NCBI RefSeq assembly: GCF_005938085.1
Contig: NZ_SMZK01000002.1
Span: 186,001 to 250,000 of the forward strand
Direction: 5' to 3'
Length of the DNA stretch: 64,000 bases
Source of the DNA: Haloterrigena sp. H1
Lineage (GTDB): Archaea; Halobacteriota; Halobacteria; Halobacteriales; Natrialbaceae
Of the stretch, positions 44,302 through 51,530 are shown piece by piece. The position numbers and the translations under genes were made by a program. The notes beneath the pieces are model-generated. The model saw nothing but the letters and a program-made list of their open reading frames with translations, made no database searches and was not told the DNA's origin. Each line of letters opens with the position of its first letter. The first letter of the stretch is position 1.

Positions 44302-44772
44302 ATGATGAAACGGAATCTCTCCAAGATTTCCCATGGTGTCTCGAGACGCTCCGTTCTGACGACTGCAACTGCCATCAGCGTCGGAACCATCGCAGGCTGT
44401 CTAGGCGGTACAAACGAAAACGAGGAAGAGGATGTTGGGAATGACATCAGTGAGGAGGACAGAGAACTCGCTGCAGAGATGGCTGAAGCCATCGATGATG
44501 ACCTCTCAGTCGCGGGGTGGGAGCTACCCGGAATGTTCATTCCAGAGTATACAGACAGCCGTGGAGTGGAAGCTGACGCCGCGATTCTCGGAAATGCATA
44601 TGCCGATATCGTCAATCAGGGATTCGATCGCCGAGCGATGCCGACCGCTCTAAACGAGGATGGAGATATTTATTTCATGGTCTTTCTCGAACCCGAGTGG
44701 GCCAACGCGTATCTCGACGGCGACTGGTCGGAGGACACGTACTACAAAGAGATCGAAGGCTCTGCACACTGA
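44302..44772 (+). CDS. Tat lipoprotein of unknown function
   Basis: A 156-residue protein with the signal SRRSVLTTATAISVGTIAG and lipobox cysteine at about residue 34, then an acidic linker (GGTNENEEEDVGNDISEEDR). The mature domain (residues 55-156) is acidic and includes DLSVAGWELPGMFIPEYTDS and a C-terminal YFMVFLEPEWANAYLDGDW. Two adjacent ATG codons at 44302 and 44305 are equivalent starts. No named family was recognised. Confidence 0.6.
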   Translation: MMKRNLSKISHGVSRRSVLTTATAISVGTIAGCLGGTNENEEEDVGNDISEEDRELAAEMAEAIDDDLSVAGWELPGMFIPEYTDSRGVEADAAILGNAYADIVNQGFDRRAMPTALNEDGDIYFMVFLEPEWANAYLDGDWSEDTYYKEIEGSAH

Positions 44773-44875
44773 TCGCGGATATGAGCTCCAGACCGCCAGC
44801 CGCGGTATTGGTGGCCATCGGAATCCCCACTGAACTGCCGGTCGATTCTCCACTTGGTGTCCGGAATCCAGGTGA

Positions 44876-45052
44876 TCACGCCATTGTGAGTGCGTCGATC
44901 CAGTCGTCTGACTGAATCCAGGCATCTTCGTTCTGTTCGTCGTAGACGATCAACTGGTTGGTTTCCGTCTGGACAGCCGAGTAGTGCTCGAGCGGGGCGG
45001 CGTCGACGCCGATCGTTGGCTGCTGGTCGGGGTGTGTTGTATCTGTGGACAT
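44876..45052 (-). CDS. DUF7331-like small protein
   Basis: A 58-residue protein on the minus strand: MSTDTTHPDQQPTIGVDAAP, LEHYSAVQTETNQLIVYDEQ, then NEDAWIQSDDWIDAL. The L-E-x-Y-S-A-V-x-T-E-x-x-x-x-I-V-Y-D core and the AWIQSD ending match the small haloarchaeal DUF7331 family as I remember it. GGAGAGA lies 6-12 bases before the ATG, and the GGTAAC direct repeat at 45089-45104 lies just upstream. Function unknown. Confidence 0.65.
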   Translation of the reverse strand: MSTDTTHPDQQPTIGVDAAPLEHYSAVQTETNQLIVYDEQNEDAWIQSDDWIDALTMA

Positions 45053-45088
45053 GGGATCTCTCCTCGATTGCTTACCTTACACTACTAG

Positions 45089-45104
45089 GTAACACTTGGT
45101 AACG
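45089..45104. promoter_or_regulatory. GGTAAC direct repeat upstream of the DUF7331-like gene
   Basis: GGTAAC-ACTT-GGTAAC (10-bp period) lies 37-52 bases before the minus-strand start. GTTACC recurs at 45136-45141. It shares half-sites with the palindromes at 45581-45605, 45647-45661 and 46276-46298. Confidence 0.45.
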
Positions 45105-45118
45105 TATAAGCACTCGCG

Positions 45119-45138
45119 AACCCCCTCGTTAGGGGGTT
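45119..45138 (-). terminator. Hairpin between the two minus-strand genes
   Basis: AACCCCCT-CGTT-AGGGGGTT is a perfect 8-bp stem located 10 bases past the stop of the winged-helix gene at 45148. It is the best terminator candidate for that gene. Confidence 0.5.
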
Positions 45139-45147
45139 ACCTAAGAG

Positions 45148-45411
45148 TCAGTTGTCCATGGACGTCGGCTCGTTTGTCAGCACCGAGTCGGAAATCGAGT
45201 AGAGCGATTGTCTCGCATCAGGAAAATACATTCGTTCACGAAGGACGCCGGCATCCCGAAGCGTATCGAGTGCGTACCGAACGGTCCGTTTGCTCAGCTG
45301 AGTTTCGGTTGCGATTTGGCTCTGTGTCATCTCACCATTGACGTCGAGAACTTTCAACACGAGTTTGCCACTCGGTGGAAGGTCGTAGAGTTGGTCCGGA
45401 ACATGAGCCAT
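45148..45411 (-). CDS. Winged-helix transcription regulator
   Basis: An 87-residue MarR/TrmB-like protein: LPPSGKLVLKVLDVNGEMTQ, SQIATETQLSKRTVRYALDT, LRDAGVLRERMYFPDARQSL. The S-K-R-T-V-R-Y-A-L-D-T-L helix is the recognition helix. The ATG at 45411 (MAHVPDQLYDLPPS) gives the usual N terminus; a longer in-frame extension of 36 residues is probably upstream DNA. It is divergent from the membrane gene at 45669 and could bind the GTTAC/GTAAC sites. Confidence 0.75.
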   Translation of the reverse strand: MAHVPDQLYDLPPSGKLVLKVLDVNGEMTQSQIATETQLSKRTVRYALDTLRDAGVLRERMYFPDARQSLYSISDSVLTNEPTSMDN

Positions 45412-45580
45412 GATCCTCCGTTGCTCGTGTCGTTGCTTTCGACATGGTGGAATCTCCGCCTGGCACTCGCCGATATCTCGATTGGATAGGTTCCGGCGGT
45501 TCAGTTCCCAGAATTTCAACCGAGGAAACTTGAGAGGTGGCAGCCTTCGGATAGGATTTGCTCCTTCGATACGAATCGAC

Positions 45581-45605
45581 GTTACTGCTTGGTAATGGCA
45601 TTACC
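45581..45605. promoter_or_regulatory. Palindrome GGTAAT-GGC-ATTACC
   Basis: The perfect palindrome GGTAAT-GGC-ATTACC occupies 45591-45605 and overlaps an upstream GTTAC at 45581-45585. It lies 64 bases before the membrane gene and 180 bases from the divergent regulator, in a position to control either. Confidence 0.5.
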
Positions 45606-45646
45606 TCTAGCTTAGCTTACAATTATGTGGGGCGGCCGCAAACGAA

Positions 45647-45661
45647 GTTACTGAAGGTAAC
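45647..45661. promoter_or_regulatory. Operator-like palindrome GTTAC-N5-GTAAC
   Basis: GTTAC-TGAAG-GTAAC ends 7 bases before the ATG of the membrane gene at 45669. The same pattern GTTAC-AACAC-GTAAC occurs at 46284-46298 before the HxlR gene. If the mRNA is leaderless the site sits at the transcription start. Confidence 0.6.
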
Positions 45662-45668
45662 TACAAAC

Positions 45669-46187
45669 ATGGCTACTGAAGCACAAACGACAACTTCGAT
45701 TCGTACTGTTACGCCTGTCAGTTGGGCAGTAGGAGCGATCGGCGGCTTCGTTGGCAGCGTCCTCTTCGGCCTCATCATGCAGTACGTCATCCCGGCACCG
45801 ATGCTCGAGATGGCGATCCCCGCAATGTACGGCATTGAGGGGCCGGCCTTGCTCGCGGGATGGGCGATCCACCAGTTTCACGGCGTCGTCCTCGGCTTGG
45901 CCTACGTCGCACTCGTTCAGTTCGGGCCGCTTGCCGAACCCGCGAAGCGCATCGGCCCTGCGATCGGACTCGGAATCGGTTACGGAGTGCTGACAACTGC
46001 CGCTCTCGCGGTCCTCGTGATGCCTCTCTGGCTTTCGACGCTCGGCTTCCCCGGTGCACCGCCGTTCCCGAACGTCGCGATTCCCGGCACGATCGTGAGC
46101 CTCGTCGGTCACGTCGTCTACGCCGTTTCTGTTGCGGTGGCGTATGCGCTCGTTGCTCGAGACGACACTACCGACTCGGGCGAGTAG
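45669..46187 (+). CDS. Four-helix membrane protein
   Basis: A 172-residue integral membrane protein with helices at about 17-37 (VGAIGGFVGSVLFGLIMQY), 60-85 (GWAIHQFHGVVLGLAYVAL), 97-122 (IGLGIGYGVLTTAALAVLVM) and 140-165 (GTIVSLVGHVVYAVSVAVAY). His66 and His69 lie within a helix (HQFH), an arrangement that could bind metal or heme. No named family is certain. Starts further upstream are unlikely because the operator palindrome would be inside the coding region. It precedes the HxlR gene by 141 bases. Confidence 0.65.
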   Translation: MATEAQTTTSIRTVTPVSWAVGAIGGFVGSVLFGLIMQYVIPAPMLEMAIPAMYGIEGPALLAGWAIHQFHGVVLGLAYVALVQFGPLAEPAKRIGPAIGLGIGYGVLTTAALAVLVMPLWLSTLGFPGAPPFPNVAIPGTIVSLVGHVVYAVSVAVAYALVARDDTTDSGE

Positions 46188-46275
46188 CGTATGAGTGTGT
46201 TCGTGTCGTATCACACTCACTCGGGGAACGTTCCGTGAGCAGGATGTATCGACCGACAAAGAATAGTACTGACTA

Positions 46276-46298
46276 GTAACTTGGTTACAACACGTAAC
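46276..46298. promoter_or_regulatory. Double palindrome over the hxlR promoter
   Basis: GTAAC-TTG-GTTAC (46276-46288) overlaps GTTAC-AACAC-GTAAC (46284-46298), directly next to the TATA-like ACTATATACC at 46297-46306. The arrangement suggests autoregulation by the HxlR-type protein encoded 31 bases downstream. Confidence 0.6.
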
Positions 46299-46328
46299 TA
46301 TATACCGTTTCAGCACTAGTGTACAGAT

Positions 46329-46703
46329 ATGAGCGAGTCGACTGAGCAACTGGAAGTGTGGTGTGCAGGCGAAGACTGGTGTCCTGTTACCTCCACAGCG
46401 ACGTTGATCGGCAAGAAGTGGCACACCGTCATTCTCCATCGATTGCTTGCCAACGGACCACTTGGTTTCAACGCACTGAAAAAAGAAGTCGGCGGGATCT
46501 CGAGCAAAGTGCTCTCGGACTCACTCGAGGACCTCGAGGCCAAACAGCTAATCGAGCGGTCGATCATCAGCGAAAAACCGGTCCGGGTCGAGTATTCGTT
46601 GACCGAACACGGGAAATCGCTGGAGCCAGTGATTCAGGAGATGGCCAAGTGGGGACAGGAACACCTGACGGCTGCAAGGGACAAGGAAAGCTCGATCGCT
46701 TGA
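46329..46703 (+). CDS. HxlR-family winged-helix regulator
   Basis: A 124-residue HxlR-type regulator: LIGKKWHTVILHRLLANGPL, GFNALKKEVGGISSKVLSDS, LEDLEAKQLIERSIISEKPV, then VEYSLTEHGKSLEPVIQEMA. Two cysteines near the N terminus (WCAGEDWCPV, residues about 12 and 18) are positioned as in redox-sensing HxlR proteins. Its promoter carries overlapping GTTAC/GTAAC palindromes also found upstream of the neighbouring membrane gene. A thiol-stress response is a reasonable but unproven guess. Confidence 0.85.
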   Translation: MSESTEQLEVWCAGEDWCPVTSTATLIGKKWHTVILHRLLANGPLGFNALKKEVGGISSKVLSDSLEDLEAKQLIERSIISEKPVRVEYSLTEHGKSLEPVIQEMAKWGQEHLTAARDKESSIA

Positions 46704-47100
46704 TGTTTTCCACGACGTGACCGACGTGGAATCCCGATCGCCGTTGGGATAGTAGGGTTACAGCCCATGACCTCGTAATTGAGAGCGATATTGTGACTGG
46801 ATTGCACTCTCGACGAGCCTCTAAGAAACGTTATCGCTAATGTAGATGGGAGTGTGCTCCCATGACGAGCGCGTCTCACGATTTATTGCGATTCGAGGGA
46901 ACGAGAGCAGCTCGTTCCGTGAGGGCTCATCTGCACGGACAATTAGACTTAAAACAGAGCTATCATGTGCAAGAGCCAATCTAAGCGAAGGAACCGACGT
47001 AAGAGATTCTTCTCTTGGACTTCATCGTGAGAGGACCTATGAGAACGTCTGTACAGCCCAACATACCGCTACGGCTAGTGTGGACCGCGCTCCGAGTGCC
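46704..47100. other. Gap with IS605-like right-end relic
   Basis: In reverse orientation, the segment at about 46720-46775 reads CCCTACTATCCCAACGGCGA followed by CGGGATTCCACGTCGGTCAC. This is nearly the same as the TnpB tail at 9087-9130. GGAACGAG-AGCAG-CTCGTTCC at 46898-46918 is a perfect 8-bp hairpin. No gene was recognised in the remainder. Confidence 0.5.
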
Positions 47101-47367
47101 ATGGCAGTAACGAGACGAGCGGTGCTCGAGCAACTCGCGACAGCCAGCGATAGCGATCCGCGAGAAACGACGACAGTCGAAGCACTCGCAGCGGCACTCG
47201 AGGCCGACGAACGCACGATTGAATCCCACCTCCACAGGTTGGCGGACTGCGAACTGGCTCGGATCCGATCGGACGGGAGCGTCCGAGTGACAGTTACTGG
47301 TGAAGAACTGCTCGAACTCGACGAGGTACTGATCGTTGATCCAGAGACAACGAATCCAAGTGAATGA
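47101..47367 (+). CDS. Small winged-helix regulator
   Basis: An 88-residue protein, MAVTRRAVLEQLATASDSDP, then TVEALAAALEADERTIESHL and HRLADCELARIRSDGSVRVT, a compact winged helix with a two-strand wing. The C-terminal 20 residues are acidic. ATG 47101 is chosen although the frame is open upstream, because upstream translation (SSFREGSSARTIRLKTELSC) is not protein-like. It precedes another HTH gene by 62 bases on the same strand. Confidence 0.65.
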   Translation: MAVTRRAVLEQLATASDSDPRETTTVEALAAALEADERTIESHLHRLADCELARIRSDGSVRVTVTGEELLELDEVLIVDPETTNPSE

Positions 47368-47429
47368 GAAGAGTTAGTATTTAACAAGGGCCTGCCTAAC
47401 TGTGTACTATATGGAGGCATTGGAAGCGA

Positions 47430-48029
47430 ATGTCGAATGACGAGACGACTGACCCCGAAGGACCCCAAGAGCTCCAGTATGATCCATCATCCAGCCGGTA
47501 CGATCTCTTCGAGTGTCCCGACTGTGATAACGTCGTCCTCGTCCTCGGTCGCGACGATCCGCCGATGTCTTGTCACGACGAACCAATGGAACACGTGACG
47601 GACCTGGAAATGAGCGTCAAGCCGCCGGACGTCAAGCAGGTCCTGCTTCAGGCCTTCGGGCTCCCGAAAGCCGGGCTGGACATCTGTCTGTGTGTCATCG
47701 GAGAGGGCCCGCTGTCGGCGAACGAAGTGGCCGAGACGCTCGGATACGACCGAAGTACAGTCACCCGATATCTGAACAAATTGGTCGAACTCGGGCTCCT
47801 CCGGCGGTCGGAACTAAACCGGGAAGCGGGTGGCGTCGTCAACGTCTATCACTCGGTCGATCTCGAGCGTATGCGTCGCGAGACGCTGATTGGATTCTAC
47901 GTCTGGGCTGGTGAAGCGGCTGCCCTCATCGAAGATGCGAACCTGACCAAACAGGACTATCTCGAAGAGAACCCCGATCAAGAGCTTCCAGACGTGTTCT
48001 GGGACTCGTTTCCAGAACGTGACGGTTGA
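47430..48029 (+). CDS. Zinc-ribbon / helix-turn-helix regulator
   Basis: A 199-residue protein. Residues about 25-60 resemble a desulforedoxin-like zinc knuckle (LFECPDCDNVVLVLGRDD and SCHDEPMEHV). Residues 80-155 are a winged helix (GLDICLCVIGEGPLSANEVA, ETLGYDRSTVTRYLNKLVEL). The combination resembles regulators placed next to sulfur-handling flavoenzymes in haloarchaea. It converges on the flavoprotein gene at 48057 with 27 bases between their stops. Confidence 0.7.
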   Translation: MSNDETTDPEGPQELQYDPSSSRYDLFECPDCDNVVLVLGRDDPPMSCHDEPMEHVTDLEMSVKPPDVKQVLLQAFGLPKAGLDICLCVIGEGPLSANEVAETLGYDRSTVTRYLNKLVELGLLRRSELNREAGGVVNVYHSVDLERMRRETLIGFYVWAGEAAALIEDANLTKQDYLEENPDQELPDVFWDSFPERDG

Positions 48030-48056
48030 CAGAGACTACGCGCGACGAACCAGAAA

Positions 48057-49463
48057 CTATCGTTTTCCCTCGAGTACCTTCGCCGCGGTCAACACGGGAT
48101 CCCAGGTCGTGTTGAACGGTGGCGCATACGCGAGATCGTAGTCGGAGAGTTCGTCGACGGTGATTCTTTCGGTAACTGCCCCAACGAGCGCGTGGCTTCG
48201 GTGGACAGCACCTTCGCCGTACTCGGAGACGAGACTGCCTCCCAACACGCGTCCGGATGGACGGTCGGCAGTGAGCGTCACGCGTACTGTTCCACCCTCG
48301 GGATAGTAGCCAGCACGCGATTTCGCGTCGATCGTCTCCGTTATCGGGTCGAAGCCAGCCTCACGAGCCTCGTAGTCGAGGAGCCCGGTTCGAGCCGCCT
48401 CGACGTGAAACGCTTTGACCGCAGCCGTCCCCGCGATACCACCACCTTCGGTCGGGTCGCCAGTGATCGTCTGGCCGATCGCTCGACCGTGTCGGTTGGC
48501 AGTTAACGCAAGAGGGGTGTACACCGGCTCACCTGTAACAACATGCTCAGCTTCTGCGCAGTCGCCCGCTGCGTAGACGTCCGGCAGGTTCGTCTCCCGA
48601 TATTGGTCGGTCGCGATTGCGCCCGTCTCGCCGAGTTCGATTCCAGCAGCCTCGGCTAGTGTCGTCCGTGGACGAACACCGGTTCCGACAAGCACCATCT
48701 CGACAGGGACTCGCTCGTCGGTCGTCACGACCGCCTCGACCGCCTTGTTGCCGGCAAGTTCTTTGACTTCCGTGTCGAGATAGACTGCGACGTCTTGCTC
48801 CTCGAGATGTGCGAGAACGGTCTCGCTCGTGGCCTCGCTAAACTGTTTTAGAACCCGATCGCCACGCTGGAAGAGATGAACCTCGAACTCGTTCGCAGCC
48901 AACGCTTCGGCCATCTCGACGCCGATGTATCCACCACCGACGATGCCGACGGGACCATTGCATGTTTCGAGGAACTGGCACGCTGGGCCACGGTCGGGCT
49001 GTTGGAGATCCCCGTCGCTCCGAGCACGGCTAACGTACTCGCGGAGTTCCTTTCCATCCGACATCGAGCCAAGCGTGTAGACGCCCGGACGATCGATCCC
49101 ATCGATCTGCGGCGTGACTGCAGTCGCGCCGGTCGCCACGAGCAAGTGGTCGTACTCCTGGACGATCTCGTTGCCGTCGGCGCGGGCCGTCACGGTTCGA
49201 GTCGTCGGATCGATATCGATGACATCGTGGCCGGTTCTGAGGTCGATATCCCGCTGCTCGCGGAACTGCTCGGGCGTGACCGAGACGAGGTCGTCGAGCG
49301 ACTGTATCTCGCCTTTGATGTAGTACGGGAGGCCACACGCCCCATACGAAACCCACTGCCCTCGCTCAAATACGACGACGTCGAGGTCCGGATCGTCGCG
49401 CTTTGCCTTGCTTGCTGCTGACATCCCTGCGGCGTCACCGCCAACGACAACGAACGTGCTCAC
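48057..49463 (-). CDS. CoA-disulfide-reductase-like FAD/NAD(P) oxidoreductase
   Basis: A 468-residue flavoprotein of the NADH oxidase / CoA-disulfide reductase group. The FAD motif VVVGGDAAGMSAASKAKRD is at residues 4-22, and the redox-active single cysteine is in YGACGLPYYI at about residue 45. The NAD(P) motif VGIVGGGYIGVEMAEALAA is near residue 160, and the second FAD motif VYAAGDCAEAEH near 305. A single active cysteine marks this family against the two-cysteine disulfide reductases. I chose GTG 49463 (MSTFVVVGGD). Confidence 0.85.
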   Translation of the reverse strand: MSTFVVVGGDAAGMSAASKAKRDDPDLDVVVFERGQWVSYGACGLPYYIKGEIQSLDDLVSVTPEQFREQRDIDLRTGHDVIDIDPTTRTVTARADGNEIVQEYDHLLVATGATAVTPQIDGIDRPGVYTLGSMSDGKELREYVSRARSDGDLQQPDRGPACQFLETCNGPVGIVGGGYIGVEMAEALAANEFEVHLFQRGDRVLKQFSEATSETVLAHLEEQDVAVYLDTEVKELAGNKAVEAVVTTDERVPVEMVLVGTGVRPRTTLAEAAGIELGETGAIATDQYRETNLPDVYAAGDCAEAEHVVTGEPVYTPLALTANRHGRAIGQTITGDPTEGGGIAGTAAVKAFHVEAARTGLLDYEAREAGFDPITETIDAKSRAGYYPEGGTVRVTLTADRPSGRVLGGSLVSEYGEGAVHRSHALVGAVTERITVDELSDYDLAYAPPFNTTWDPVLTAAKVLEGKR

Positions 49464-49599
49464 GGATCGAACTTTGCGCGAAATCGTATAAATGCGGCTC
49501 GAGTGTGCGCTTTGGTTCCCAACCCGCCTCACGGCCGTGCAACCGAACTGAACCGTCGCACGGGATTCTTTACCATAGCTATCGTTCAGCACTGTACCT

Positions 49600-49767
49600 A
49601 TGGCTGATTTCGACGTCATTGTCGTCGGCAGAGGAACCGGAAATACCGACGCAGTCCTCGCGATGCGACATGGACTGTCCATCGACGACATCGCTGGGAC
49701 GATCCACTCACATCCGACGCTGAGCAAAATCCTCGAGGCCGCGTTTCGAGAGGTGACACGACAATGA
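49600..49767 (+). pseudogene. Miniature dihydrolipoyl-dehydrogenase fossil (N and C termini joined)
   Basis: A clean 55-codon frame starts MADFDVIVVGRGTGNTDAVL, the FAD-binding start of a dihydrolipoyl dehydrogenase or mercuric-reductase-type protein. It jumps to LAMRHGLSIDDIAGTIHSHP and TLSKILEAAFREV, the final dimerisation-domain segment of the same family. About 400 residues between are missing with the frame kept. The stop overlaps the next ATG (ATGA). It is most simply an in-frame deletion. Whether the 55-residue product is made is unknown. Confidence 0.7.
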
Positions 49768-50789
49768 GCGAGTCACAGACGGCCACCGAGTACGAGGTGA
49801 TCGTCGTCGGGGGTGGGCCTGCGGGCATGACGGCAGCGCTGTACAGCACGCGATTGGGGCATCGGACGGCGGTCGTCAGTCGTGGCGGCGGTCGGGCGGC
49901 GATGATGCAGGAAGTCCATAACCTGCTGGGCATTCGCGAGGAAACCAGCGGCGCCGAATTCCTCGGTATCGGGAAGGAGCAACTCGAGGAGTACGGCTGT
50001 GATTTCTACCAGGACATGGTCTCCTCGTGCTCCCGCGAAGAGGGAGAAGGGGGACTGATCCGACTATCGGGCAGCAATGACGACTACGACGCAGAGATCG
50101 TGATCCTCGCGACGGGGTTCAACGACGTCCGCCCGGAACCGCCACTGCCGCGGACCGGTCGCGGGCTCCACTACTGTCTGCACTGTGACGCACACATGTT
50201 CGTCGACAAATCGGTCTACGTGATGGGCCACTCGGAGAGTGCGGCCCACGTCGCGGGGATCATGCTGAACTTCACCGACGAGGTCGACCTGCTCACCCGC
50301 GGCGACGATCCCGAGTGGAGCGACGAGACGGCAGCTATGCTCGAGCGCCACCCCATCGATGTCGTCCACGAAGATGTCACAGGCGTGCAGAACGGCGACG
50401 ATGGCTGGTTGAAAGAGCTCGAATTCGAGGACGGAACTGTCCGGGAGTACAAGGGCGGGTTCGCCATGTACGGTGCCGAGTACAACAACGGACTGGCCCG
50501 CGAACTCGGCTGTGAGATCAACAACGACGGGACCATCGAAGTCGGTGATCACGGGCAGACCTCTGTCGAGGGTGTTTACGCCGTCGGCGACTGTACGCCG
50601 GGCCACAACCAGCTTCCGGTCGGGATAGGACAAGGCGCGAAAGCAGGAATCGACGTGCACTTTCGGCTGCGCGATTTCCCGCGGGACCCCGACATCCTCG
50701 ACGAACAGGGGCCGGTTCGCTCGGAGGAAGTCCCGGGGATACCGGACGAGCTGCTCGAGCAGGCGGTCGACTTCCACACCTACGACTGA
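49764..50789 (+). CDS. Thioredoxin-reductase-like flavoprotein
   Basis: A 341-residue FAD/NAD(P) oxidoreductase. The FAD motif VIVVGGGPAGMTAALYSTRL is at residues 12-31, the redox pair CLHC (HYCLHCDAHMF) is at about 139-142, and the second FAD motif VEGVYAVGDCTPGHNQLPVG is near 275. The NAD(P) loop reads VMGHSESAAHVAG instead of the normal GxGxxA form, so the partner may not be NADPH. The start overlaps the preceding fossil by four bases. Confidence 0.85.
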   Translation: MSESQTATEYEVIVVGGGPAGMTAALYSTRLGHRTAVVSRGGGRAAMMQEVHNLLGIREETSGAEFLGIGKEQLEEYGCDFYQDMVSSCSREEGEGGLIRLSGSNDDYDAEIVILATGFNDVRPEPPLPRTGRGLHYCLHCDAHMFVDKSVYVMGHSESAAHVAGIMLNFTDEVDLLTRGDDPEWSDETAAMLERHPIDVVHEDVTGVQNGDDGWLKELEFEDGTVREYKGGFAMYGAEYNNGLARELGCEINNDGTIEVGDHGQTSVEGVYAVGDCTPGHNQLPVGIGQGAKAGIDVHFRLRDFPRDPDILDEQGPVRSEEVPGIPDELLEQAVDFHTYD

Positions 50790-50850
50790 GCCGGTTCCCT
50801 GTCACTGGTTTCCGGCACACTCACATGGCAGGTCGCGAGCCCGCTGGGAC

Positions 50851-50872
50851 TGACTGACAGGAGTCCGTATGA
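50851..50872. repeat. 22-bp repeat beginning TGACTGACAG
   Basis: The segment starts TGACTGACAG and ends GTCCGTATGA. It is identical over 22 bases to 59971-59992 and partly matches 56491-56500. Copies follow a GC-rich hairpin or GC block, so it is probably the conserved tail of a REP- or MITE-like element. Confidence 0.55.
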
Positions 50873-50927
50873 GGCGGGTACGAGTCGGATTCATGGGCTC
50901 GAGCGTCGCTGTAATCCGCCGTCGCTC

Positions 50928-51530
50928 TCAGGTCGATGCGTTCGCGATGTCAACCCTCCCGGCGACGTACACCAGACTGGCAAGCAGCAGCACCATTCCG
51001 AGCGGCAACAGCCAGGCGAACAGTGTCAACAGGAGGCCGCTCGCCTGTATCCCGAGTACGATCAGGGCGACGGGCCCACAGCAGACTGTCCCGGACAGCA
51101 GGGCCGGCATCGACGCGAGCAGCCCCGAGCCAGCTCCGATCCCGCAGGCCGCCGGTTGGACGACTGCGAGGTAGGTCAGTCCGAGGTTGAGGCCGACGAG
51201 GCCGGCTATCGCGAGCCCGATCGTGACATCGATCGGCGACACCAGAAGTCGGACGACGCCAGTATCGAGCAGTGCGACGGCCTCGAACGACGCGGGGCCG
51301 GTCCGTTGAAACATCCGAACTAGTGGATCGTCGACGACGATCAGGCTCGGGGCCGCGCTGGGTCGCATCGCGAGGTCGCCGATGGCCCAGAGGAAGGCCG
51401 CGAGGTAGCCGATCCCGACGAAGATGGCGACCGCCAGCGAATCGCGTCGTCTGACGACGAGCGTCGTCGCGGCGATCGTCTCGTCGATCCGCCGCCTCGG
51501 CGCCGGGTCGAACTTGGTCCAGGTGCTCAT
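50928..51530 (-). CDS. Polytopic membrane protein with paired cysteines
   Basis: A 200-residue membrane protein with about five helices. The fourth region PAACGIGAGSGLLASMPALL is followed by SGTVCCGPVALIVLGIQ, with vicinal cysteines in the bilayer as in mercuric or other thiol-metal transporters. The resemblance is limited to this motif. ATG 51530 (MSTWTKFDPAPRR) overlaps the stop of the upstream DUF3179 gene by four bases, so the two genes are coupled. Function unknown; a metal or thiol-transport role is a guess. Confidence 0.65.
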   Translation of the reverse strand: MSTWTKFDPAPRRRIDETIAATTLVVRRRDSLAVAIFVGIGYLAAFLWAIGDLAMRPSAAPSLIVVDDPLVRMFQRTGPASFEAVALLDTGVVRLLVSPIDVTIGLAIAGLVGLNLGLTYLAVVQPAACGIGAGSGLLASMPALLSGTVCCGPVALIVLGIQASGLLLTLFAWLLPLGMVLLLASLVYVAGRVDIANAST

